A stretch of 5,387 bases of DNA, taken from NCBI GenBank assembly GCA_016791085.1, contig JAEUNN010000287.1, forward strand, positions 1 through 5,387, written 5' to 3'. The position numbers were made by a program, and so were the translations under genes. Shown one piece after another: positions 1-5,387 of this stretch (its first letter is position 1; the number at the start of each line of letters is the position of its first letter). The notes under the pieces are model-generated. The model was not told where the DNA came from. It did no database searches and worked only from the letters and a program-made list of their open reading frames with translations. The stretch comes from Rhodocyclaceae bacterium (lineage in GTDB: Bacteria > Pseudomonadota > Gammaproteobacteria > Burkholderiales > Rhodocyclaceae).

Positions 1-242
1 CGTGCGGCCATATCCCAGCACAGAGTGACAGAGCCGCCACGGCCGCGCCCGCGCACCAGCACGCCTTCTTTGATCATTGCCTCGCTGGTGCGCAGGAAAT
101 CGTCCTGCGTTACACGCAGCTTCTGGCGGCGCATGCTGTCACTGAATTTTGCGCGCAGCGCCAGCTTTCCGATCGACGCGCCATTGGCGGGTACGTTCGC
201 AAGTATGCATTCTCGCAAAACCTGATCGCGTTGTTTGCTCAT
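1..242 (-). CDS. Partial gene (5' end only): putative winged-helix DNA-binding N-terminal domain, function unknown
   Basis: The frame opens with ATG at 242-240 and stays open for 80 codons to the left edge, so only the N-terminus is visible. It starts MSKQRDQVLREC. I see a likely helix at residues 4-16, a second around 23-33 (SIGKLALRAKF), a third around 46-59 (QDDFLRTSEAMIKE), then a probable beta-wing VLVRGRGRGGSVTL at 61-74. This order, with a Gly/Arg wing, is that of a winged helix-turn-helix. From memory, similar short domains with a GRGRGGS wing occur in restriction-modification and other DNA-processing proteins, but I cannot name the family, and the catalytic part, if any, lies outside the window. 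The start is supported by an SD (AAGGGA) 8 nt upstream and by a promoter-like sequence further up. The overlapping plus-strand frame at 25-225 is Arg/Ser/Thr-rich and reads as its shadow. The gene is on the same strand as acnB but separated by 3 kb and a terminator, so it is not co-transcribed. Confidence 0.68.
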   Translation of the reverse strand, partial: MSKQRDQVLRECILANVPANGASIGKLALRAKFSDSMRRQKLRVTQDDFLRTSEAMIKEGVLVRGRGRGGSVTLCWDMAA

Positions 243-250
243 GTCGGCTT

Positions 251-256
251 TCCCTT
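251..256 (-). promoter_or_regulatory. Ribosome binding site of the left partial gene
   Basis: The minus strand reads AAGGGA, separated by 8 nt from the ATG at 242-240. Spacing and sequence fit a normal Shine-Dalgarno site, and this decides the start of the partial gene. Confidence 0.6.
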
Positions 257-261
257 TGTGT

Positions 262-271
262 CCGTTAACGG
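262..271. promoter_or_regulatory. Perfect 10-bp palindrome in the leader of the left gene, possible operator
   Basis: CCGTTAACGG is a perfect dyad lying between the predicted transcription start (about 312) and the ribosome binding site of the left gene. Its position would suit an autoregulatory operator or a small leader structure. The palindrome is seen directly; the regulatory role is inference, and a 10-bp palindrome can occur by chance. Confidence 0.22.
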
Positions 272-318
272 GTCTGTTTGATGCGGCTTCCACTAATATG
301 TTCCACACCGCGAGTGCA

Positions 319-346
319 ATGATACCCTGGATTTAGAACTAGGCAA
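319..346 (-). promoter_or_regulatory. Candidate sigma-70 promoter for the left gene
   Basis: On the minus strand, TTGCCT (346-341) and TATCAT (324-319) are separated by 16 bp. This gives 4/6 and 5/6 matches to the -35 and -10 consensus, with slightly short spacing. Transcription would start near 312 and give a leader of about 70 nt. The surrounding 270-360 segment is visibly more AT-rich than the DNA to its right, as expected for a promoter. Confidence 0.38.
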
Positions 347-395
347 CAATTTGCGCACCCGCGGGCACTCAAAGTTTGGCACAGAGTTTGTGTAT

Positions 396-470
396 GTGCC
401 GCACTAAATTTCCCCACCGACCTTGGTTACCGCCGCGCCACATGCGCTTGTGGCGAAGCGCGTGCGGCAC
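396..470. repeat. Nested inverted repeat upstream of the left gene
   Basis: The outer arms GTGCCGCAC (396-404) and GTGCGGCAC (462-470) are exact reverse complements, and each is itself a near-palindrome (GTGC-N-GCAC). Between them lies a 7-bp hairpin, CGCCACA (436-442) with TGTGGCG (449-455) and a 6-nt loop. The arrangement could be paired operator sites about 66 bp apart or a folded RNA. There is no U-tract, so it is not an intrinsic terminator. Matches of this size are only marginally above chance in GC-rich DNA. Confidence 0.3.
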
Positions 471-1642
471 CTAAGCAGATATCGGACTTGCGATGGCTAT
501 TCCTGATGTCCGCCCGCACCTCCGAACAATCCTCACCGCAATGCACATGGAATGACTCCGGAAAACCGCGTTACGCGCGTTCGATGCGGTTGGTTGGCAA
601 CGACAGGTCTGCCACACCTGACCTCGCTACCCCTGCGCCCCATGACCGGGCCATGCCGGACGCCTGCGCCGGCGCGCGTTTCGGCGCGGCGCCGCAGCCG
701 GACTGCCGTTCGGATAGTGATTACCTGCCGCCACCCGGCCACAGGCGCCGGACATGCGGCCGTCAGTTCCACGCGCATCGCCGCAACAAAGGCGGGGAGC
801 TCCGGAACGGCCGCGGCGCGCTCGACGCGCACATCGACCTACCGTCCCACGGCGATCTTTGGCCGGTAGCCCTGGGCACTGGCAGGCTGGGCGCGGCCCT
901 CGAAGCGCACGCGAGAATGTATGCATCACGGGGCCTGAAATAGTTTGAAACAAAGCAAACCCTGCCCGCGTGTGGCAAGCAGCAGTTCGGAACGCAGCGC
1001 AATCAGTGCGCGATACGCAACCCGCCGAAAGCCGTGGCTCGCGCGAATACTGCCCGGCTTCGCCCTCTCCGATCAATTGCCGCCCGAACCGCAGGCTCGG
1101 CGGGCATCTATCGTTTGCGGCTTATCCGACCGCCCAGGGACCGGCTCGCCGCGCCTGATCGGCCCCAAAGCGCCGCCAGGCCTAGGATCCAAGGCTAGTG
1201 TCGGTAGCCTGGGAGAGGCTGCGCCAACACCGGACGGGCGTCAAACTCGGCGCCGACGATCGGTAGCCGCTATGCGAAACGCGTGAAGTCTGGTGGCCCG
1301 GCAATCAGCCCATTTCTAATGGCTTGGCGCCTTTGCGCTGGCACTGTCAGCGGCGTGTTTGTCGCACAACGCATGCCCCGATAGCGCCCGGGCGGGAAAG
1401 TCCGTGTACGTGTAAACCCTTATTCCACATAGTGGGGTTCGGTGCTGCATTCCAACAACCCGCTCCGCCTTTGCACTACAGGGTCACTCAGGCTTGCCCG
1501 CCGCAAGCATCCGCAGGCGATGTTAGCGCCCGCAGGTCTGGCGAAAGCCGGAACAGCGGCGGCTTGCTCGCATACCTCCCCCTGGCAGAATGGCCCTGTC
1601 GGTTTCGGCAAAGATGCGCGCGGATTTGACTAAGCCATTCCG
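471..1642. other. Gene-poor stretch without a recognisable product
   Basis: Several open frames cross this segment on both strands (plus 488-943 and 945-1286; minus 627-1076 and 533-832). They overlap one another, lack convincing ribosome binding sites, and encode Arg-, Pro-, Ala- and Ser-rich sequences typical of chance translation in GC-rich DNA. None resembles a family I know. No tRNA, rRNA, IS terminal repeat or CRISPR pattern is visible. A small fold is possible at 1176-1212, where CCAGGC pairs with GCCTGG and competes with an inner GGCTA/TAGCC stem. The most protein-like reading is the minus frame at about 533-956, interrupted by stop codons, which might be gene decay. Confidence 0.5.
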
Positions 1643-1873
1643 CTACCGCTCCCCGACGCAGCTGGAAAACTCTGCATGGAAAGCCCCGAACCGCATGAGG
1701 TCAATTGCCGCAGGGGCCGGATCGCAACGGTGCAGAACGATCTGCCGCATTTCTGCCGGCCGGGCTTTCGCCACGCGGCGCTCCGCAAGCACCAGAATAG
1801 TGGCCGGAAATCGGTACGAATCCAGCCCCCGCAAGGCAATGCGCGCAGCGCCACGCTGCGTATGGCACGGCAC
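1643..1873 (-). CDS. Candidate small protein (76 aa) of unknown function with a full-length Shine-Dalgarno
   Basis: A GTG start (1873-1871) opens a 76-codon frame ending in TAG at 1645-1643. The main support is the ribosome binding site: the minus strand reads AGGAGGTGATC at 1888-1878, 11 consecutive bases complementary to the 16S rRNA 3' end, with 9 nt between AGGAGG and GTG. The product begins MPCHTQRGAARIALRGLDSY and continues with a mixed hydrophobic/charged core (FPATILVLAERRVAKARP). It then has a Cys/His-containing C-terminal half with four cysteines in total, at positions 3, 52, 72 and one near LHRC. No signal peptide or clear membrane helix is evident. The composition is more protein-like than that of neighbouring frames, but I recognise no family. 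It could be a genuine small gene, the start of a decayed longer gene, or a chance frame beside a fortuitous SD. No convincing promoter or terminator was seen. Confidence 0.33.
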   Translation of the reverse strand: MPCHTQRGAARIALRGLDSYRFPATILVLAERRVAKARPAEMRQIVLHRCDPAPAAIDLMRFGAFHAEFSSCVGER

Positions 1874-1877
1874 GCGC

Positions 1878-1888
1878 GATCACCTCCT
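1878..1888 (-). promoter_or_regulatory. Exceptionally complete Shine-Dalgarno sequence
   Basis: The minus strand reads AGGAGGTGATC, which pairs along its whole length with the conserved 16S rRNA 3' end. It lies 9 nt (from AGGAGG) before the GTG of the 76-codon frame. The flanking DNA does not resemble 16S rRNA, so it is not an rRNA fragment. Most natural sites match only 4-6 bases, so this length is unusual. Confidence 0.45.
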
Positions 1889-2021
1889 GTCGGTTAGAGT
1901 GCGCTTTAGCCACCTGCATGCAGCGGAGGACGCCGTAAGCGCGCTTCCTGGTCAGGCACAAAAATACGGTCCGCACGAACCCGGCGGACACGCTGGCTTG
2001 CAGTCAAGCCTTCGGAAATCT

Positions 2022-2038
2022 TCGCGGCAAAGCCGCGA
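2022..2038. repeat. Short perfect hairpin
   Basis: TCGCGGC (2022-2028) pairs with GCCGCGA (2032-2038) across an AAA loop. It is a stable 7-bp stem but has no T-run on either side, so it is not a standard terminator. Its role is unknown. Confidence 0.4.
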
Positions 2039-2212
2039 CAATACCATGAACGCGATAGAAAATGTCGTGTTTTCAGCTTGTTATAAGCATTAATCCGTAG
2101 GAAAGCGGCAAAGCTTGACGAAGCCTTAGAAGCGTCCTCGGTGCATGGGCCGGAATAGCAATCCTTGAAACCATCTGGCATCCGCTCGGGCGCTGCACCA
2201 CGCCGAACCACG

Positions 2213-2373
2213 GGACGGGTTTTCCCGAGTCCTGCGGGATTCTCGCCGATGCGACTAAGCCGGGGCCGTTTGGGCAGGGCCGGAGCGTAGCGGCACATAG
2301 GGAATGTTGCAATACGGCGCAGCCCGGTTGGGTTAGAACCGGCGAGAGGGCAAAACCGTGCGAGGAGGCGGTT
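2213..2373. repeat. Cluster of three stem-loops
   Basis: Three hairpins lie close together. First, GGACGGG (2213-2219) pairs with CCC and GTCC (2224-2232) around a TTTT loop with a 2-nt bulge. Second, CCGGTT (2324-2329) pairs with AACCGG (2337-2342). Third, AACCG (2354-2358) pairs with CGGTT (2369-2373). In the third, the 10-nt loop carries AGGAGG on the plus strand and CCTCCT on the minus strand. The cluster might be part of a structured RNA, but the stems are short and no promoter or terminator frames them. Confidence 0.28.
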
Positions 2374-2890
2374 CGGCCCGCGCACGCTTTCGCGACCCGA
2401 TGGGTGAGGCACATTACAAGTCAGGGTTAAAGGGCTCTAGCGTGCCAATCGAACGCTATTAGACCTGGTGGGTTCGGATACAATTTACCTGCCAGGCATT
2501 CTGAACGCAGCATCGGCGTACGGCGAGAGGGCCGAATCAGAGAGGGACTTCGGCCTGTTAGGTGTCACACACCCCACAATGCCTGTACAGCCCGTCTGGG
2601 GCCTGGGCAGCGGGTTGCAGGGTGCGATGTGCCGCAACGCAAAGCCGCCCGCCCGCCTAGCCACCCAAGTGCACCTGACGGCCTGAGGGGGTTGCAGCGG
2701 CTGGCGTTGCGCGGGCCGTGGTCACGCCGACTTGCCCGTTGGTCTGATTTTCCGTGCCGAGAAGGCCCTGCGACGGACCGTTGCGACCCGGGCAAAAGAC
2801 GCCGCCCGCGGCGGCCGGCACGGCGCCCGCACGAATCGGGCCGGCGGCCCATGCGCGAGCGCTCAAGTCGCGCGCTACCGGCTCTATTGG

Positions 2891-2912
2891 GGGCGGCATG
2901 AACTTGCCGCCC
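2891..2912. repeat. GC-rich hairpin
   Basis: GGGCGGCA (2891-2898) pairs perfectly with TGCCGCCC (2905-2912) around a 6-nt loop. It is a strong stem with no T-run on either side. Its role is unknown. Confidence 0.4.
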
Positions 2913-3122
2913 ATCCTGTGCCTGCCCGCACGCACGCCGGCGATTGCGGCCACGCTGGCCGCGGACGGAGGGCAGACTGGGGGTCGCCTATTGCTGCGGC
3001 GGTCGGCCTGAACAAGTGTGGTGACGCCGGGCGCAGCCGGCGCGCGGCCCATGCGCATTCACGCCTAGCCTTGCCGGCACCACGCTGGCCACCGAACAAC
3101 CCGCAATGCCGGCCAGGCGCGG

Positions 3123-3176
3123 CCCACAGCCCAGCCCAGCCCAGCCCAGCCAGGCCTGGCCTGGCCTGGCCTTGCC
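3123..3176. repeat. Pentanucleotide tandem repeats with G-quadruplex potential on the minus strand
   Basis: Five tandem CAGCC units (3127-3151) run directly into AGGCC, three TGGCC units and TTGCC (3152-3176). On the minus strand the first block, with the flanking CCC at 3123-3125, gives five GGG runs, mostly spaced by CT, which meets the usual G-quadruplex pattern. The second block is self-complementary (GGCC in every unit) and can form alternative hairpins. Simple repeats of this kind are prone to slippage, so copy number may vary between strains. Confidence 0.75.
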
Positions 3177-3206
3177 CGGCCAGGCAAAGCGATCGCTTGC
3201 CGGGCA
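3173..3206. repeat. Inverted repeat enclosing a 12-bp palindrome
   Basis: TGCCCGGC (3173-3180) is the reverse complement of GCCGGGCA (3199-3206). Between them sits the perfect palindrome AAGCGATCGCTT (3187-3198), which contains a GATC. The element lies just beyond the acnB terminator in the direction of transcription and could form a second hairpin protecting or backing up the 3' end, but it lacks its own U-tract. Confidence 0.45.
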
Positions 3207-3209
3207 CTC

Positions 3210-3247
3210 AAAAAAAAAAACGCCCATGCATTTCTGCATGGGCGTTT
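3210..3247 (-). terminator. Intrinsic (Rho-independent) terminator of acnB
   Basis: A perfect 13-bp stem, AAACGCCCATGCA (3218-3230) with TGCATGGGCGTTT (3235-3247), closes on a 4-nt loop that reads GAAA in the minus-strand RNA, a stable GNRA tetraloop. In the leftward direction the stem is followed by an uninterrupted U-run to 3210 (11 U including the three in the stem). The stem begins about 40 nt after the acnB stop codon. The other strand has only three T after the stem, so termination is expected only for leftward transcription. Confidence 0.94.
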
Positions 3248-3287
3248 GCGGTTGGGACTGCGGCGCGGTCACCCGCGCGACGCAGGC

Positions 3288-5387
3288 TCAGACCGTGACG
3301 CTTTCGGCCTGCTCGCGGAATTCGTCGATCTGGTCGAAATTCATGTAGCGATAGATGTCGGCCGCCTTGGCGTTCACCACGCCGACCTGGGCGAGGTATT
3401 CCTCGTTGGTCGGAATTTTGCCCATCAGCGCGCACACCGCCGCCAGTTCCGCCGAACTCAGATACACGCGGGTATCGATGCCCAGACGGTTGGGGAAATT
3501 GCGCGTCGAGGTCGACACCGCCGTGCTGCCCTTGCGGATTTGCGCCTGGTTGCCCATGCACAGCGAACAGCCGGGCATTTCCATGCGCGCACCGCTCTTG
3601 CCGAGCACGCCGTAATAGCCTTCCTCGTTGAGGATCATGGCGTCCATTTTGGTGGGCGGCGCGATCCACAGGCGGGTCGGGATATCCGACTTGCCGTCGA
3701 GGATTTTTCCCGCGGCGCGGAAGTGACCGATATTGGTCATGCAGGAGCCGATGAACACCTCGTCGATCTTGTCGCCGGCAACCGCGGACAGGGTTTTCAC
3801 GTCGTCCGGATCGTTCGGGCAGGCCAGGAGCGGCTCGGTGATTTCACTCATGTCGATGTCGATCACCGCGGCGTATTCGGCATCGGCATCCGGCGCCAGC
3901 AGGGTACCGTTGGCGATCCAGTCTTCCATGGACTTGATACGGCGGCCCAGCGTGCGGCGGTCTTCGTAGCCGTTCGCGATCATCCACTTCATGAGCGTGA
4001 TGTTGGAACGCATGTACTCGACGATGGGCTCCTTGTTCAGGCGCACCGTGCAACCCGCGGCCGAGCGCTCGGCCGACGCGTCGGACAGTTCGAACGCCTG
4101 TTCGACCTTGAGGTCGGGCAGGCCTTCGATTTCCAGGATACGGCCGGAGAAAATGTTCTTCTTGCCCTTTTTCTCGACGGTGAGCAGGCCGGCCTTGATG
4201 CCGTAGTACGGAATCGCATTCACGAGGTCGCGCAGCGTGATGCCGGGCTGCAACTTGCCCGTGAAACGCACCAGCACGGATTCCGGCATGTCGAGCGGCA
4301 TCACGCCGGTGGCCGCAGCAAACGCCACCAGACCGGAACCGGCCGGGAAAGAAATGCCGATCGGGAAGCGGGTGTGCGAATCGCCGCCGGTACCGACCGT
4401 ATCCGGCAGCAGCAGGCGGTTCAGCCAGGAGTGGATCACGCCGTCGCCCGGACGCAGCGACACGCCGCCGCGGGTGGTGATGAAATTGGGCAGCGTGCGG
4501 TGGGTTTTGATGTCCACCAGCTTGGGATAGGCCGCCGTGTGGCAGAACGACTGCATGACCAGATCGGCCGAAAAGCCCAGGCAGGCCAGGTCTTTCAGCT
4601 CATCGCGGGTCATCGGGCCGGTGGTGTCCTGCGAGCCGACCGTGGTCATGCGCGGTTCGCAGTAAGTTCCCGGGCGTATGCCCTTGCCTTCCGGCATGCC
4701 GCAGGCGCGGCCGACCATTTTTTGCGCCAGCGAAAAACCCTTGCCGGAATCGACCGGGGCCTGCGGCAGGCGGAACAGGGTGCTAGGCGGCAGGCCCAGC
4801 ACTTCGCGCGCCTTGGCCGTGAGGCCGCGCCCGATGATGAGCGGAATGCGGCCGCCGGCACGCACTTCGTCCAGCAGCACGTCGGTCTTGAGCTTGAACT
4901 CGGCGATCACTTCGCCGTTCTTGAGCGCTTTGCCGTCATAGGGACGCAATTCGATCACATCGCCCATGTCCATTTTGGACGTATCGAGCTCGATGGGCAG
5001 CGCGCCGGCGTCTTCCTGCGTGTTGAAGAAGATGGGCGCGATCTTGCCGCCCAGGCACACGCCGCCGAAGCGCTTGTTGGGCACGAACGGAATGTCGTCG
5101 CCGGTCCACCACAGCACGGAATTGGTGGCCGATTTGCGCGACGAACCGGTACCGACCACGTCACCGACATAAGCCACCGGATGGCCCTTGGCCTTGAGCG
5201 CTTCGAGCTGCTTGATGGGGCCGACCTTGCCCGCCTCGTCGGCTTCGATGCCGGGACGCGGGTTTTTCAGCATGGCCACGGCGTGCAGCGGAATGTCCGG
5301 ACGGCTCCAGGCATCCGGCGCGGGCGACAGGTCGTCGGTATTGGTTTCGCCGGTTACCTTGAACACCGTGACGGTAAGCGACTGCGG
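3288..5387 (-). CDS. acnB: Aconitate hydratase B, 3' part (C-terminal 699 residues; 5' end outside the window)
   Basis: AcnB interconverts citrate and isocitrate through cis-aconitate in the cytoplasmic TCA cycle. Members of the family often also accept 2-methyl-cis-aconitate, and the apo-form of E. coli AcnB binds mRNA. The frame is open from the right edge (PQSLTVTVFKVTGETNTDD) to TGA at 3290-3288. The swivel domain comes first, with the active-site loop VGTGSSRKSATNS near residues 78-90 of the fragment. The three catalytic domains follow, with DSHT at 336-339. The [4Fe-4S] cysteine ligands are all present: C549 in GSCMTN, and C607 and C610 in PGCSLCMGN. The substrate-binding STSTRNFPNR lies at 625-634. 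Compared with the 865-residue E. coli enzyme, about 166 residues are missing on the right, essentially the N-terminal HEAT-like domain. The GTG at 5366 is an internal Val codon, not the start, since conserved residues precede it. No frameshift or lost key residue is seen, so the visible part looks fully functional. A strong terminator follows 40 nt downstream. Confidence 0.98.
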   Translation of the reverse strand, partial: PQSLTVTVFKVTGETNTDDLSPAPDAWSRPDIPLHAVAMLKNPRPGIEADEAGKVGPIKQLEALKAKGHPVAYVGDVVGTGSSRKSATNSVLWWTGDDIPFVPNKRFGGVCLGGKIAPIFFNTQEDAGALPIELDTSKMDMGDVIELRPYDGKALKNGEVIAEFKLKTDVLLDEVRAGGRIPLIIGRGLTAKAREVLGLPPSTLFRLPQAPVDSGKGFSLAQKMVGRACGMPEGKGIRPGTYCEPRMTTVGSQDTTGPMTRDELKDLACLGFSADLVMQSFCHTAAYPKLVDIKTHRTLPNFITTRGGVSLRPGDGVIHSWLNRLLLPDTVGTGGDSHTRFPIGISFPAGSGLVAFAAATGVMPLDMPESVLVRFTGKLQPGITLRDLVNAIPYYGIKAGLLTVEKKGKKNIFSGRILEIEGLPDLKVEQAFELSDASAERSAAGCTVRLNKEPIVEYMRSNITLMKWMIANGYEDRRTLGRRIKSMEDWIANGTLLAPDADAEYAAVIDIDMSEITEPLLACPNDPDDVKTLSAVAGDKIDEVFIGSCMTNIGHFRAAGKILDGKSDIPTRLWIAPPTKMDAMILNEEGYYGVLGKSGARMEMPGCSLCMGNQAQIRKGSTAVSTSTRNFPNRLGIDTRVYLSSAELAAVCALMGKIPTNEEYLAQVGVVNAKAADIYRYMNFDQIDEFREQAESVTV

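Larger units (their letters stand above)
1889..3122. other. Gene-poor, GC-rich stretch with scattered hairpins
   Basis: No product is recognisable. Long stop-free frames (minus 1906-2412, minus 2657-3058, plus 2732-3298) reflect scarce stop codons in GC-rich DNA. The plus one reads through the acnB terminator and into the acnB stop region, which argues strongly against it. A plus frame at 2441-2686 has a more protein-like composition but no ribosome binding site. Structured bits are hairpins at 2022-2038, 2213-2232, 2324-2342, 2354-2373 and 2890-2912. A short AT-rich patch lies at 2040-2100. No tRNA, IS ends or CRISPR repeats were seen. Confidence 0.5.

Noticed and set aside
488..943. Plus-strand open frame (151 codons)
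   Set aside because: There is no ribosome binding site, it overlaps other open frames on both strands, and its composition is low in aliphatic residues, unlike a folded protein.
1400..1430. Sequence gggaaagtccgtgt resembling the conserved start of RNase P RNA
   Set aside because: Only a few bases match, and none of the other conserved RNase P blocks follow on either side.
1878..1888. Fragment of 16S rRNA 3' end on the plus strand
   Set aside because: Only the terminal anti-SD bases match. The bases on either side do not resemble the conserved 16S helix, so the minus-strand SD reading is better.
2070..2105. AT-rich patch with TATAAC on the minus strand as a promoter for the 76-codon frame
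   Set aside because: The only -35-like hexamer (TTGCCG) is about 20 bp away, which is too far for a credible sigma-70 promoter.
1906..2412. Minus-strand open frame (168 codons)
   Set aside because: There is no SD before the GTG or nearby ATG, the product is rich in Arg and Pro, and it matches no family I know. It also ends just upstream of the better-supported 76-codon frame.
2340..2532. 12-bp direct repeat CGGCGAGAGGGC at 2340-2351 and 2521-2532
   Set aside because: Its length is within chance expectation for the region, and the flanks do not match.
2844..3056. 13-bp direct repeat GCGGCCCATGCGC at 2844-2856 and 3044-3056
   Set aside because: In 3 kb of roughly 70% GC DNA, one repeat of this length is about what chance predicts, and there is no accompanying element structure.
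2657..3058. Minus-strand open frame (133 codons) with about three-quarters GC at third positions
   Set aside because: First and second positions are almost as GC-rich, so there is little codon-position bias. The SD-like bases lie too close to the ATG and no family is recognisable.
2732..3298. Long plus-strand open frame (188 codons)
   Set aside because: It runs through the pentanucleotide repeats, the acnB terminator and into the acnB stop, is Arg/Ala/Pro-rich, and has no ribosome binding site. It is a by-product of GC-rich DNA.
3208..3669. Minus-strand frame overlapping the end of acnB, and other frames inside 3288-5387
   Set aside because: These are shadows of acnB, whose own frame carries all conserved aconitase motifs.

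Overview
The window contains one certain gene, one probable partial gene, and about 3 kb between them that holds little I can call. The certain gene is acnB (aconitate hydratase B). It is on the minus strand, its 3' end lies at 3288, and it runs off the right edge. The predicted protein closely follows the proteobacterial AcnB family. Together with high GC and strongly GC-ending codons, this suggests a betaproteobacterium, probably Burkholderiales and perhaps Alcaligenaceae-like. The taxonomic guess is inference from the look of the protein, not a search result.

Layout from left to right. At 1-242, minus strand, is the first 80 codons of a gene that leaves the window on the left. It has a good ribosome binding site and a plausible sigma-70 promoter (319-346). 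The encoded segment looks like a small winged-helix DNA-binding domain ending in a Gly/Arg-rich wing, a pattern I associate loosely with restriction-modification and other DNA-processing proteins. From about 350 to 3200 there is no gene I recognise. This stretch holds a nested inverted repeat (396-470), several short hairpins, and one small minus-strand reading frame (1643-1873) with an exceptionally complete Shine-Dalgarno sequence. Beside the acnB terminator it ends in a pentanucleotide repeat tract with G-quadruplex potential on the minus strand (3123-3176). At 3210-3247 is a near-ideal intrinsic terminator for acnB, followed by acnB itself at 3288-5387.

How the parts relate. Both supported genes are transcribed leftward, but the acnB terminator and the separate promoter of the left gene make them independent units. 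AcnB is a central TCA-cycle enzyme. The left gene looks accessory. The intervening DNA is most economically read as a decayed or non-coding accessory segment inserted downstream of acnB, though a long structured RNA or small unrecognised genes cannot be excluded from sequence alone. I did not find a clearly new, intact system. The best leads are the 76-codon frame with the perfect Shine-Dalgarno and the unexplained size of the gap.
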